DNA of 64,000 nucleotides from Streptomyces coeruleorubidus (GCF_028885415.1 NZ_CP118527.1:496001-560000), one strand, 5' to 3'; numbered from the stretch's first letter, positions 9,728 to 20,027 are shown. The notes: a model not told the origin generated them from the letters alone. Program-made: numbers and translations.

Positions 9728-11287
9728 TCAGCGGTGGCGGAACCAGGACATCGACGACAGGGCCCGGTCGTCGTAGCCGAAGAGCGCCTGGTTCTCCCAG
9801 GCGTTGCCGGAGGACGGGTCGGTCGGGTCCCAGCCGTTGCCGTTCACCGCGGTCCAGGGTGCCTCCCAGTAGAAGATGCCGAGGCCACGGCCGTTCGGGA
9901 CGGCCTCCACGATGCTCATCATGTCGTTCATCCACCGGGTCTGGCCGGCCACGCTCGCCGGGTAGCCGGAGACCAGCTCGCCACTGGTGTCGATGATGTT
10001 CTCGTGGGAGTCCTCGCTGTCCAGGCGGAACGGGTAGGCGGTCTCGGCGACGAAGACCGGCTTGCCGTAGCGGGAGGCCGCGTCGTCGAGGGTCGTCTGG
10101 AAGTCGGCCAGCGTGCCGTGCCAGTAGCCGTAGAACGACAGGCCGATCGCGTCGAACTTCACGCCGTTCGAGCGCGCGCTGTCGAACCACCAGCGGGTGC
10201 CGGCCAGGTCACCGCCCTTGGCGAGGTGCAGGGCGACGATCGTGTTCGAGTTGACCGCCTTGACCGCGTCGTAGCCGGAGTTGAGCAGACCGGCCAGCTG
10301 CGACCAGTTGGAGGTCGATCCCTCGTTCCACAGCATGCCGCCGTTGATCTCGTTGCCGACCTGGACCATGTCGGCGGTGGTGCCCTGCGCCTTCAAGGCG
10401 TTCAACACGTCGTACGTGTGGTTGTACACGTCGGTCCTGAGTTGACCGTACGAGTGTCCGGACCAAGCGGCGGGCTTGTCCTGGCGGCCCGGGTCGGCCC
10501 AGAAGTCCGAGTAGTGGAAGTCGACCAGCAGCTTCATGCCCTGCGCCTTGACGCGCTTGGCCAGGGCCAGGACGCGCGCCTTGTTGTTGTAGCCGTCGGC
10601 CGGGTTCACCCAGACCTTGAGGCGTGCGTAGTTCATGCCGGAGGACTTGAGGATCGTCAGGGCGTCGCCGGGAGTGCCGGAGCTGTTCCGGTAGACGCCG
10701 CCCTTGGCCTCGCTCTTGGGCAGGGACGATATGTCGGCACCCTTGATCGACGTACCGGACGTGCCCGACGTGAAGGTCAGGTCGTCGACATTGATCCAGT
10801 TGCCGGCGTTCGCGTCACTGTTGACGCTGATCGTGCACTGGTTGTTGGTCACATTGACCGGCACGACGATCCGGATCCACCCGCTGGCCGAGACCGGCAG
10901 GTCGGTGCGCTGTTCCGCGCCGCCGCAGTTCTTCAGCGCCATGTACGCGGACTTCTGCCCGCCGCCGGAGCGCACCCAGGCGGTGAGCTTGTAGGTGCCG
11001 TTGGTGAGTCCGGACAGGTACTGGTACGTCTCCACCTTGTACGCGGTGGAGGCCCAGTGGCTGAGGCGGTGGCTGCCGCCGTGGCCGCCGGACTCGGTGA
11101 ACGAGGCGCCGGTGTCGCCGTACTCGGACCAGCCGCCCGGCGCGGCCGCACCCGCGCCGTCGGCCTCGAAGCCGCCGTTGGTCAGCGTGCTCGCGGCGTG
11201 GGCGGAGGTGGCGGGCAGGGCGGTGAGGGCAAGCCCCGCCGCGAGCGGGAGCAGCAGGGTTCTGAGCGTGCGTCTGGGATGGAACAT
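9728..11287 (-). CDS. Secreted arabinogalactan endo-beta-1,4-galactanase (GH53)
   Basis: Cleaves beta-1,4-galactan side chains of pectin outside the cell. The 519-residue protein has an Arg-rich N-region, a hydrophobic core and an AHA cleavage site near residue 31. A lectin-like beta-sandwich follows at roughly 32-170 (NGGFEADGAG; probably a galactan-binding module such as CBM61), then a GH53 domain to the end. Catalytic glutamates are Glu313 in VGNEING (acid/base) and Glu415 in VAETAYP (nucleophile). The GH42 gene lies upstream on the same strand and a sugar ABC importer is divergent from it, so this is the polymer-cutting step of a gan-type galactan pathway. Confidence 0.93.
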   Translation of the reverse strand: MFHPRRTLRTLLLPLAAGLALTALPATSAHAASTLTNGGFEADGAGAAAPGGWSEYGDTGASFTESGGHGGSHRLSHWASTAYKVETYQYLSGLTNGTYKLTAWVRSGGGQKSAYMALKNCGGAEQRTDLPVSASGWIRIVVPVNVTNNQCTISVNSDANAGNWINVDDLTFTSGTSGTSIKGADISSLPKSEAKGGVYRNSSGTPGDALTILKSSGMNYARLKVWVNPADGYNNKARVLALAKRVKAQGMKLLVDFHYSDFWADPGRQDKPAAWSGHSYGQLRTDVYNHTYDVLNALKAQGTTADMVQVGNEINGGMLWNEGSTSNWSQLAGLLNSGYDAVKAVNSNTIVALHLAKGGDLAGTRWWFDSARSNGVKFDAIGLSFYGYWHGTLADFQTTLDDAASRYGKPVFVAETAYPFRLDSEDSHENIIDTSGELVSGYPASVAGQTRWMNDMMSIVEAVPNGRGLGIFYWEAPWTAVNGNGWDPTDPSSGNAWENQALFGYDDRALSSMSWFRHR

Positions 11288-11352
11288 CGTCGTCCGTCGT
11301 CCCTTCGACGTGGGGATGAGGGGTGCCCCTCGCCAGGAGGCAGGTGAGGGGG

Positions 11353-11392
11353 CCCTCCGCCCGCGGCTCGTGCGGCTCACGCGGGCGGAGGG
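11353..11392 (-). terminator. Hairpin terminator between GH42 and GH53
   Basis: CCCTCCGCCCGC (11353-11364) pairs perfectly with GCGGGCGGAGGG (11381-11392) across a 16-base loop, 8 bases beyond the GH42 stop. It may reduce read-through into GH53, whose own start is only about 65 bases further on. Confidence 0.7.
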
Positions 11393-11399
11393 AGTCGGT

Positions 11400-13420
11400 T
11401 CAGCCGTCGAGCCGGACGACCCGGACGGCTCCGGCCGGGACCGCCAGCGGGCCCGCGGCGCGTTCACCGGTCAGCAGTTCGGTGCCGGGTACCTCCAGCG
11501 GCACCTTGGCGTCCGAGCCGGTGTGGTTGACGGCGAACAGGTAGCTGCCCGACTCGCCGGTGCGGCGCACCACTTCGACGTCCCGGGGCAGGTCGGCGCG
11601 CGGGGCGAGCCGCGCGTCCTCGACCGCCCAGCCGAGCAGCGCGTCGAGGCCGTCGGCGCCGAGCCGGGTGGAGACGTACCAGGCAGTGCCCTCGCCGAGG
11701 CGGTGCCGGGTGACGGCGGGCCGCCCGGCGGTCAGCCCGTCGGCGTAACTCAGGACGGGCTCGGCGCCGCGCGGCACCACGAACTCCGTCCACACGTCGG
11801 CGCCCAGCTCGGATCCGTCGGGGCCGGTGACGCTCACCCGTTCACCGGGCAGCAGCGGCGAGAACTCCTCGACGGTGAGGCCGAGGACGTCCCGCAGCGG
11901 GCCCGGGTAGGCGCCCTCGTGGACGGCGTCGTGCTCGTCGACGATGCCGGAGAAGTACGAGACGACCAGGGTGCCGCCGTTCTCGACGTAGGCCGTGAGG
12001 TTGTTCCCGGCCGCCTCCGTCATCAGGTACAGCGCCGGTACGACGACAAGGGGATACCTCGACAAGTCGGCTTCCGGGTGGGCGAAGTCGACGGTGAGGT
12101 GGCGGTCGTAGAGGGCCTCGTAGAAGGCGTCGGCGCGCTCGCGGGCGTCGTGGTCGACGCTGGGGCGCCATTCGAGGTTCTGCGCCCACCAGGAGTGCCA
12201 GTCCCACAGCACGGCCACGTCGGCTTCTGTGCGGGTGCCGCGGATCTCGCTCAACCCGTCGACGGCGGCGCCGAGTTCGACGACCTCGCGCCACACGCGG
12301 GTGTCGGTGCCGCCGTGCGGGACCATCGCCGAGTGGAACTTCTCGGCGCCGCGCCGGGACTGGCGCCACTGGAAGAACATGGCCCCGTCGGAGCCGCGCG
12401 CCACGTGCGTGAGGGAGTTGCGGGCCATCTGGCCGGGGGCCTTGGCGGGGTTGCGGGGCTGCCAGTTGACGCCCGAGGTGGAGTGTTCCAGCAGCAGCCA
12501 GGGGCGCCGCCCGCGACGGAGCGGGTGAGGTCCGCGGCCATCGCCAGGTTGACGTGGGTGCGACGGCCGTCGGTGATCAGGTAGTGGTCGTTGGTGACGA
12601 TGTCGACCTCACGGCCCCAGGCCCAGTAGTCGACGGAGTCGCACTGGCTCAGCGCCGTCATGAAGTTGGTGGTGACCGGGACGTCCGGTGAGAGACGGTG
12701 CAGGATGTCCCGCTCCGTCACGAAGTTCTCGCGCATGGTGGCGTCGGCGAACCGCTTGTAGTCCAGTGCCTGGCTGGGGTTGACGGCCGCGGGTGTGAGC
12801 CGGGGCGGGTTGATCTGGTCCAGGTCCGCGTAGCGCTGGCCCCAGAAGGCCGTGCCCCACGCCTCGTTGACCGCGTCGACCGTGCCGTACGTCGCCGCCA
12901 GCCAGCGGCGGAAGTGCGCGGCGCACGAGTCGCAGTAGCAGGCCGAGACGGGGACGCCGTACTCGTTGTGCACGTGCCACATCGCCAGGGCCGGGTGGTC
13001 GCCGTAGCGCTCGGCGAGCTTCGTGGTGATGGCCGCGGCGGCCGCACGGTAGTCCGCGTTGCTGTGACAGATGGCCGCGCGGGAGCCGAACTCGTAGCGC
13101 ACGCCCTCACGGGTGACCGGCAGGGCGTCGGGGTGGGCCCGGTAGAACCAGGCGGGCGGTACGACGGTGGGGGTGCCGAGGTCGACGCGGATGCCGTTCT
13201 CGTGCAGCAGGCCCAGGAGCCTGTCGAGCCAGCCGAAGTCGTGACGGCCGGGCGAGGGCTCCAGCAGCGCCCAGGAGAAAATCCCGACGCTCACCATGGT
13301 GACGCCGGCCTCCCGCATCAGCCGGACGTCCTCCTGCCAGATGCTCTCCGGCCACTGCTCGGGGTTGTAGTCCCCACCGAAGGCGAGCCTGGTGAGGCCC
13401 CTGGGGGTGGTCTCCGGCAT
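11400..13420 (-). pseudogene. GH42 beta-galactosidase, single frameshift as sequenced
   Basis: Intracellular beta-galactosidase acting on galacto-oligosaccharides, about 673 residues when read across the break. The first part, from the ATG at 13420 with a GGGAG site, has the GDYNPEQWP opening and the acid/base Glu in WHVHNEYG. The second frame holds the trimerisation and C-terminal domains. One base is missing near 12510, just before the nucleophile segment (WLLLEHSTSGVNW), so as written the first frame loses the nucleophile. Both halves are otherwise clean, which suggests a sequence error. A hairpin follows the stop. It is the intracellular partner of the GH53 enzyme. Confidence 0.88.
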
Positions 13421-13508
13421 GGATGGTCTCCCGGTCGGTCGATCAAATGGGAACGTGCACACACAGCAGCGCAGTGCAGAGCCCAACATAACCGCACGGC
13501 AACAACCA

Positions 13509-13551
13509 TTGACAAGGGTCCGGGATGTTTCTCTACTGTGAACGCTCACAG
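13509..13551 (+). promoter_or_regulatory. Promoter with overlapping LacI-type operator for the sugar ABC operon
   Basis: A consensus -35 TTGACA (13509-13514) and a -10-like TCTACT (13532-13537) are separated by exactly 17 bases. The near-perfect palindrome CTGTGAACGCTCACAG (13536-13551) covers the end of the -10 and the expected start site. This is the usual layout for repression by a LacI-family protein, and the operon's own lacI gene (16735-17765) is the obvious candidate. The site lies 116 bases upstream of the divergent GH42 start and could serve both. Confidence 0.8.
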
Positions 13552-13604
13552 AAGCATGGCAGGTTCTCGCAGCAGGCGAGGACCCCAGGTCAGGGGAGAG
13601 ATCC

Positions 13605-14921
13605 ATGCCGTACACGAAGCGCCGCCGCCTCGTGACATCCGCCGTCGCCGTAGCGCTCGCCGCCACCGCCCTCGCCGCCTGCGGCTCGGATTCCGGGGAC
13701 AGCGAGACCGAGTCGGGCCGGTCTCGCTGACGTACTGGACCTGGACGCCCGGCATGGACAAGGTCGTGGACCTGTGGAACAAGGGCCCGGGCAAGAAGGA
13801 CCAGATCACCGTCACGGTGAAGAAGCAGGCGTCCGGCGACACCCTCGTCACCAAGATCCTCACCGCGCACAAGGCGGGCAAGGCGCCCGACCTGGTGCAG
13901 GCGGAGTACCAGGCGCTGCCCACGCTGGTCAGCAATGACGCCTTGGCGGACATATCGAAGAACGTGGGCGACGCCAAGGGCAGCTTCGCCGACGGCGTCT
14001 GGCAGCAGACGACGCTGGGCACCGACGCGGTCTACGCGGTCCCGCAGGACATCGGGCCGATGATGTTCTACTACCGCGAGGACCTGTTCAAGGAGTACGG
14101 CCTGACGGTGCCGACGACCTGGGACGAGTTCGCCGAGACCGCGCGCAAGCTGAAGAAGGCCGCCCCCGACAAGGACTTCACCACCTTCTCCGCCAACGAC
14201 TCCGGCCTCTTCGCGGGCCTCGCCCAGCAGGCGGGCGCCAAGTGGTGGACGACCTCCGGCGACCAGTGGAAGGTCTCCATCAACGACGCGGCGACGCGGA
14301 AGGTCGCCAAGTTCTGGGGCGGCCTGGTCGAGGAAGGCGCCATCGACAACCAGCCGATGTACACCCCGGCCTGGAACAAGGCGCTCAACACCGGCAAGCA
14401 GATCGCCTGGGTCAGCGCCGTGTGGGCACCGGGCACCCTGACCACCGCCGCGCCCGAAACCAAGGGCAAGTGGGCCATGGCCCCGCTCCCCCAGTGGTCG
14501 CGAACGAGAACCGCACCGGCAGCTGGGGCGGCTCCTCCACCGCCGTCACCACGGACTCCAAGCACCGGAAGGCCGCCGCCAAGTTCGCCACCTGGCTGAA
14601 CACCGACAGCGACGCCCTGAACGCGCTGGCCAAGGAGAGCGGCATCTACCCGGCCGCCAAGAACGCCCAGACCAGCGGCGCCTTCCTCAAGCCGCCGGCC
14701 TACTTTCCAATCAGGCCGACTTCTACACCAAGGCCGCCGATATCGCGGAGACCACCGCGCCGTCCGCCTGGGGCCCCAACGTGAACGTCGCTACACCACC
14801 TTCAAGGACGCCTTCGGCGCCGCCGCGAAGAACAAGTCGGACTTCGGCGCGGCGCTCGACAAGATGCAGGACGACACCGTCGCCGACATGAAAGAAGCAG
14901 GGCTTCGAGGTCGCGGAGTGA
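13605..14921 (+). pseudogene. Sugar ABC transporter substrate-binding lipoprotein, multiply frameshifted
   Basis: Extracytoplasmic binding protein for a sugar, probably galacto-oligosaccharide, of about 439 residues if repaired. The ATG at 13605 follows GGGGAGAG and starts an Arg-rich lipoprotein signal with lipobox LAAC at residues 22-25. The mature part is typical of the MalE/UgpB family (VSLTYWTWTPGMDKV, LFKEYGLTVPTTWDEF). Five indels break it, near 13718, 14500, 14705, 14791 and an extra A near 14891. The reading restored across all of them ends in a stop at 14921 that overlaps the next gene. No other decay is visible, so sequencing error is likelier than a real pseudogene. Confidence 0.85.
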
Positions 14922-15838
14922 AAAGCACGGCACGCCGGCAAGTCGTACGGGGTCAAGGGGCCCCGTACGCCTTCCTTGTCCCCGCAGCACTTCTCTTTGC
15001 CCTGTTCTTCGCACTGGCCCATCGGCTACGCGCTCTGGCTCAGCTTCCGCAAGGTGAAGGTCTCCGGCCTCGGCCTCGGCTCCGGCGCCCGCAAGGAGGT
15101 CTGGTGGAGAACTACAACCGACGCCCTCACCGACAGCGAACTGGTGAACGGGGCGCTGCGCGTGCTGGGCTACGGCTGCATCGTCGTCCCCGTCATGCTC
15201 GGCCTCGCCCTGCTGTTCGCGCTGATGCTGGACTCCGAGAGGGTGCGGCTGGCCCCCTTCACCCGGCTCGCGATCTTCCTGCCGTACGCCATCCCCGGTG
15301 TGGTGGCGGCGCTGCTGTGGGGCTTCCTGTACCTGCCGGACGTCAGCCCCTTCTACTTCGTGCTCGACAAGCTGGGACTGCCGCAGCCCGACCTGCTGGA
15401 CGGCGGGCCGCTGTACCTGGCCCTGTCGAACATCGCGGTCTGGGGCGGCACCGGCTTCAACATGATCGTCATCTACACCTCGCTCCAGGCGATCCCGGCG
15501 GAGGTGTACGAGGCGGCGAAGCTGGACGGCGCCACCCCTTGCAGGTCGCCCTGCGGATCAAGATCCCGATGGTGGCGCCCTCGCTGGTGCTGACCTTCTT
15601 CTTCTCGATCATCGCGACGCTCCAGGTGTTCAACGAGCCGACCACCCTCAAGCCGCTCACCAACTCCGTGTCCACGACGTGGAGTCCGCTGATGAAGGTC
15701 TACCGGGACGCGTTCGGCGAGGGCGACATCTACGGCGCCGCCGCGCAGGCCGTGATCATCGCGCTCGCCACGCTCCTGCTGTCCTTCGGCTTCCTGCGAG
15801 CCGCGAACCGTCGTCAGAAGCAGGAGGCAGCTCGATGA
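14918..15838 (+). pseudogene. Sugar ABC transporter permease (MalF type), frameshifted
   Basis: Inner-membrane permease with six expected helices; it is the first permease of the importer. It starts with a GTG that overlaps the binding-protein stop and ends with ATGA overlapping the second permease. The conserved EAA loop appears as AEVYEAAKLDGATP. Indels are seen near 15018, a compensating pair near 15101 and 15117, and one near 15538; reading across gives about 306 residues. It functions with the second permease and an ATPase encoded elsewhere, since none is in this operon, as is usual for Streptomyces sugar importers that share MsiK. Confidence 0.84.
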
Positions 15839-16738
15839 GTTCCCTTGCCGTTTCCCAGGCCGAGCCGGTGGCGGGCGCCGCGCCCGGTACCGCCCAGGGC
15901 CGCCCGCCGCTGCGCCGCCGGATCGCCCTGATCCCGACGGTCACGCTGCTCCTGGGCGCGATCTACTGCCTGCTGCCGGTGGCCTGGGTGGTCATCGCCG
16001 CCACCAAGTCGGGCCGTGAGCTGTTCTCCACGTTCACGTTCCTGCCCGGCACCGGCTTCGTCGACAACTTCCAGGACCTGAGCGCCTACCGCGACGGCGT
16101 CTACTGGTCGTGGATGGCAACTCCGCCCTGTACGCCGGGCTCGGCGCCCTGCTGTCGGCGTGCGTGTCGGCGTTCAGCGGCTACGGGCTGGCGGTCTACC
16201 GCTTCCGGGGCCGCGGAACGATCTTCAACATGCTGCTCGCGGGTGTGCTGATGCCGCCGGTGATCCTGGCCATACCGCAGTACCTGCTGCTGGCGAAGGC
16301 CGACCTCACGGACTCCCACCTGTCCGTCCTGCTGCCGCAGATCCTGTCGCCGTACGGCGTCTACCTCGCGCGGATCTACGCCGCCGCCGCAGTGCCCCGA
16401 CGTGGTCGAGGCCGGCCGGATGGACGGGGCGAGCGAGTGGCGGATCTTCACGCGGATCGCGCTGCCGATGATGATCCCCGGCATGGTGACGGTGTTCCTG
16501 TTCCAGTTCGTGGCGATCTGGAACAACTTCCTGCTGCCGTACATCATGCTCAGCGACGACGAGAAGTTCCCGATCACCCTCGGCCTGTTCACGTTGCTGG
16601 AGCAGGGCGCCAACACTCCGGCGCTGTACACGCTGGTGATCACGGGCGTTCCTCGCGGTGCTCCCGCTGGTCGCACTGTTCCTGGTCATCCAGCGGTTCT
16701 GGAGTCTGGATCTGCTCTCCGGAGCCGTAAAGTCATGA
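15835..16738 (+). pseudogene. Sugar ABC transporter permease (MalG type), frameshifted
   Basis: Second permease of the importer, about 300 residues when repaired. A polar start (residues 1-28) is followed by a first helix (IPTVTLLLGAIYCLLPVAWV). The EAA loop reads VVEAGRMDGASEWRIF. Indels fall near 16117, 16398 and 16648. The stop at 16736-16738 overlaps the ATG of the lacI gene. The tight coupling of four genes supports one operon from the promoter at 13509. Confidence 0.84.
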
Positions 16739-17765
16739 CCATGAACGCTGCGGGGGGCAGGCGCAAGCCGCCCACGATCCACGACGTGGCGCGCGAGGCG
16801 GGGGTCTCGCGCGGCACCGTCTCGCGTGTACTCAACGGCGGCCACTACGTCAGCCCCGCCGCCCAGGAGGCGGTCAACGCGGCCATCCGCAGGACGGGGT
16901 ACGTCGTCAACCGGCACGCCCGCTCCCTGATCACCGGCCGGTCCGACTCGATCGGCTTCCTGCTCACCGAGCCGCAGGAGCGGTTCTTCGAGGACCCCAA
17001 CTTCAACGTCCTGCTGCGCGGCTGCACCCAGGCGCTCGCCGCGCACGACATCCCGCTGCTGCTGATGCTGGCGGGCACCGAGGACGAACGGCGGCGCATC
17101 GCGCGGTACATCACCGCCGGGCACGTCGACGGGGTGCTGCTGGTCTCCAGCCACTCCGGTGATCCCGTCGCCGAGCAGCTGCGCGGGGCCGGTGTGCCGC
17201 TCGTGGCGTGCGGGAAGCCGATCGGGCTGGGTTCGAAGGTGAGTTACGTGGCCGCCGACGACCGCGACGGCGCCCGCGACATGGTGCGCCACCTGCTGTC
17301 GCTCGGGCGGCACCGGGTGGGCATGGTGACCGGCCCGCTGGACACGCCCGGCGGTGTCGAGCGCCTCGCCGGCTACAAAGAGGTGCTCGCGGCGGCGGCC
17401 TGGACTTCGACGAGCGCCTCGTCGTCTCCGGCGACTACAGCCGGGCCAGCGGCGAGGCGGGCGCCGAGCGGCTGCTGGCGCAGGCACCGGACATGGACGC
17501 GGTGTTCGTCGCCTCCGACCTCATGGCGCAGGGCGTGCTGGCGGCCCTGCAGCGGGCGGGGCGGCGGGTGCCGCAGGACGTCGCGGTCGGCGGCTTCGAC
17601 GACTCCCCGGCCGCTCTGGCCTCCAGCCCCGAGCTCACGACCATCCGGCAGCCGTGGGACAGGATCAGCGCCGAGATGGTACGGGTGCTGCTCGCGCAGA
17701 TCGGGGGCGAGGATCCGGCGGCGGTGATCCTGCCGACGGAGCTGGTCAAACGGGAGTCGACTTGA
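16735..17765 (+). pseudogene. LacI-family repressor of the galactan operon, one frameshift
   Basis: Transcription factor of about 343 residues when read across. The N-terminal helix-turn-helix is canonical (TIHDVAREAGVSRGTVSRVL), followed by a periplasmic-binding-protein-like effector domain. One base is missing near 17395 in a GCG run; the second frame then gives the C-terminal half (FDERLVVSGDYS through PTELVKREST). The ATGA overlap with the permease shows it is the last gene of the operon. It probably represses at the 13536-13551 palindrome and is released by galactose or galactobiose (inference). Confidence 0.88.
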
Positions 17766-17788
17766 GACTCCCGCTCCCGGCGTAAGAC

Positions 17789-17803
17789 GTGCACTGCATG
17801 CAC
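17789..17803. promoter_or_regulatory. Inverted repeat upstream of marR
   Basis: GTGCA-CTGCA-TGCAC is a 15-base inverted repeat lying 36 bases before the MarR start, with the 8-base palindrome TGCATGCA inside it. The spacing and symmetry suit a MarR dimer, so it may be an autoregulatory operator. No direct proof. Confidence 0.4.
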
Positions 17804-17839
17804 GGTCATGGAACGCTGCACCGGTGTTACCGTTCCCAT

Positions 17840-18226
17840 ATGGCGTCGAAAACGGCTGGTGCGCGGCTTGAGGAACGGTGGCGGGACATCCTGTCGGCGC
17901 ACGCGCGCACGATGTGCGAGATCGACCGCGTGCTGCATCCGCACGGCCTCGGCGCGTCCGACTTCGAGGTCCTGGACATCCTCGCGACCGCGGCGCCCGA
18001 GGAGGGCGAGCAGTGCCGGGTGCAGAACCTGGCCGGGCGCGTCCATCTCAGCCAGAGCGCGCTGTCCCGGCTCATCGCCCGGCTGGAGAAGGAGGGGCTG
18101 GTGACGCGCTCGGTGTGTATGGAGGACCGCCGGGGGGTGTGGGTGGCCCTGACCTCCAAGGGCCGTGACCTGCACGCGCAGGTACTGCCGCAGCGGGCCG
18201 CGCTGGCCCGGACGCTGAGCGCGTAG
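17840..18226 (+). CDS. MarR-family transcriptional regulator
   Basis: Winged-helix regulator of 128 residues. The recognition helix region VHLSQSALSRLIARLEKEGLV and the wing MEDRRGVWVALTSKGRDL are typical of MarR. Upstream homologous residues begin at MASKTAGARLEERW, so I chose the ATG at 17840; the ribosome site is weak, and an upstream GTG at 17789 would overlap the inverted repeat. It has no obvious partner: the galactan operon ends 74 bases before it and the next gene is convergent. Targets are unknown. Confidence 0.85.
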   Translation: MASKTAGARLEERWRDILSAHARTMCEIDRVLHPHGLGASDFEVLDILATAAPEEGEQCRVQNLAGRVHLSQSALSRLIARLEKEGLVTRSVCMEDRRGVWVALTSKGRDLHAQVLPQRAALARTLSA

Positions 18227-18259
18227 ACCGCCCGGGCCCGGGCCCCGGCCCACTGGGTC

Positions 18260-18661
18260 CTACGGACGGGCCAGCAGGGTGCGTACTCCCTCCGAGGTGA
18301 GCGTCAGGCGGTGCTCCGAGCTGCCGTCTATGGTGAGCGACAGGTCGTCGGCCGGCCACTGGGCGGCCAGGGCGCCGAGCGGCACCAGGCGGTAGCGGGA
18401 GACGAACGGCAGCAGCCCGGCCATCTCCACCTCGGAGGTGAACACGGGCACCACCGGCTCGCCGCCAGGCTGCTCCAGCACCGGCAGCGCCACCGCCGAG
18501 GGGTTGGCGGCGTCGGCGTCGTTCGCGTCGTCGGGCACGGGGATGAGCACGTCGCTGTTGGCGAGCGCGTCCAGAGCCGCCGCGTCCTCGGTGTTGTCGG
18601 CGAGGACGTCCAGAGCCCGCTGGGCGGGCGTGGGCGTGGGGTCGTTTGCGGGTGTCTCCAT
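18260..18661 (-). CDS. SseB-family protein
   Basis: Small acidic cytosolic protein of 133 residues. The last 90 residues match the SseB N-terminal domain, with DVLIPVPDD, VVPVFTSEVEMAGLLP and a C-terminal strand-rich part. Family members are common in Streptomyces; their biochemical role is not known. The ATG at 18661 starts the Pro/Thr-rich lead. It is convergent with marR across 33 GC-rich bases. Confidence 0.75.
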   Translation of the reverse strand: METPANDPTPTPAQRALDVLADNTEDAAALDALANSDVLIPVPDDANDADAANPSAVALPVLEQPGGEPVVPVFTSEVEMAGLLPFVSRYRLVPLGALAAQWPADDLSLTIDGSSEHRLTLTSEGVRTLLARP

Positions 18662-18695
18662 GGCAGATTCCCTGGTAGCGGCGGTCGTGCGGCCT

Positions 18696-18720
18696 GCCCG
18701 GGACAAGATCCGCCCCGGGC
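18696..18720 (-). terminator. Hairpin after the monooxygenase gene
   Basis: GCCCGGG (18696-18702) and CCCGGGC (18714-18720) form a 7-bp stem with an 11-base loop, about 65 bases past the monooxygenase stop and upstream of sseB. Possible terminator. Confidence 0.4.
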
Positions 18721-18785
18721 GCGGTCCTGCTCGCGTACCCGATCGTGCCCGAAACAATCCTGTTGATCCGGCGAGGTTCAGGGGA

Positions 18786-20027
18786 TCAGGGGATGTGGCC
18801 GGAGGGCAGTCCGAGGCGGTCGCAGCCGACCCGGCGGGCCAGCGGTTCGGCCATGCTGGGCCCGATGTGCGTCCAGTAGGTGGCCGCGTCCCGGAAGTAG
18901 CGCTGCATCCGCTCACCGTCCCGGGCGTGCCGGGAGCCGGCCGTGCGGAAGAGGGTGCCCTGGAGGACGTCCCAGGCCATGCGGCCGGCGTTCAGGAACA
19001 TCAGGGCGAGGCGGTTGTCCTCGGTGGTGCCGAAGGGGGCTTCGCCCAGTACGTTGCGGCGGCACGCCTCCATCCACTCCCGGGCCGTGTGCTGGAGCGC
19101 GGCGTGCGCGGTGTGGATGACGCCGAGGGCTTCGCCCAGGTTCCGCTGGTAGTCGTGCAGGTCCGCGCGGGTGCGGTCGGGTTCCTGGGTGAGCGGGCGG
19201 GCGTCGAGGACGCGGGCGTACTCGTCTGCGGCGGCGTACGCGGTGCCGATCATGACGGCGGCCAGTTCGCCGTGGAAGAAGCTCGGCGCCCGGCCGGCGT
19301 ACATGGGGTTGCCGTGCAGGTCCGAGCCGGGGCTGCCGCCCTCGACGGGCAGGTCGAGCAGTCCGGCCTCGACCGTGTGATGGGCGGGGATGCGGGCCTG
19401 TTCCATACGGATGCTGTTGGATCCGCTGCCGCGCAGGCCGAGGACGCCGTGCCAGTCGTCGACCACCGTCCACACCGGGCGCGGCGCGCAGAACAGCACG
19501 AGCGGTCCCGGGGCGTCACCGGGCTCGGCGGGGGCGCACAGGGTCTGGCCGACGTAGTGCGTCGAGTAGGGGGCGCCGGAGGCGTAGGGCCAGGTGCCGT
19601 CGAGGATCACGTGATCGTCGCCGTCGGGCCGCGCGACGCCTACGGGCATGAGCGTGGAGGCGGCGCGGAAGTCGCCGTCGGTGCCGAAGATCTCGTCCTG
19701 CGCGCGTTCCCCGAAGACCGATGCCACCTGGAGGACGTGGGCGGCGGTGAGGGACAGCGCCCAGCCGCTGGACGGACAGCCGCGTGCGACCTCCGTGACC
19801 ACGGAAAAGAACACGGGGAGCCCGAACTCGTACCCGCCGTAACGGCGCGGCTGGAGGATCCGGTAGAACCCGGCCCGTAAGAAGTCCTCGTGGGTGGCCT
19901 GCGGACAGCGGGTCAACCGCTCGGTCTCCGCCTGCCGTTCGACCAGCACGGGCCGCAACGCCACGGCCCGCTCGACGATCTGGGCTTCGGTCAGTCCGGG
20001 TTCGGGTGGGGCGATCTGCGGTGTCAC
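18786..20027 (-). CDS. Acyl-CoA-dehydrogenase-fold flavin monooxygenase (HsaA/HpaB-like)
   Basis: Oxygenase component of 413 residues with the acyl-CoA dehydrogenase fold. It resembles HsaA-type two-component hydroxylases that act on aromatic substrates with reduced FMN or FAD supplied by a partner. Typical blocks are the N-terminal ATHEDFLRAGFYRILQPRRYGG helix pair (in part), GCPSSGWALSL, DGTWPYASGAPYSTHY and LRGSGSNSIRM. The usual acyl-CoA dehydrogenase catalytic Glu context is absent. The start is a GTG at 20027 with GGAG before it. No flavin reductase is nearby, so substrate and partner cannot be named. Confidence 0.75.
   Translation of the reverse strand: MTPQIAPPEPGLTEAQIVERAVALRPVLVERQAETERLTRCPQATHEDFLRAGFYRILQPRRYGGYEFGLPVFFSVVTEVARGCPSSGWALSLTAAHVLQVASVFGERAQDEIFGTDGDFRAASTLMPVGVARPDGDDHVILDGTWPYASGAPYSTHYVGQTLCAPAEPGDAPGPLVLFCAPRPVWTVVDDWHGVLGLRGSGSNSIRMEQARIPAHHTVEAGLLDLPVEGGSPGSDLHGNPMYAGRAPSFFHGELAAVMIGTAYAAADEYARVLDARPLTQEPDRTRADLHDYQRNLGEALGVIHTAHAALQHTAREWMEACRRNVLGEAPFGTTEDNRLALMFLNAGRMAWDVLQGTLFRTAGSRHARDGERMQRYFRDAATYWTHIGPSMAEPLARRVGCDRLGLPSGHIP

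Noticed and set aside
13605..16738. Programmed ribosomal frameshifting in the sugar importer
   Set aside because: Several shifts per gene in both directions, without slippery sites or shared context, cannot be programmed events.
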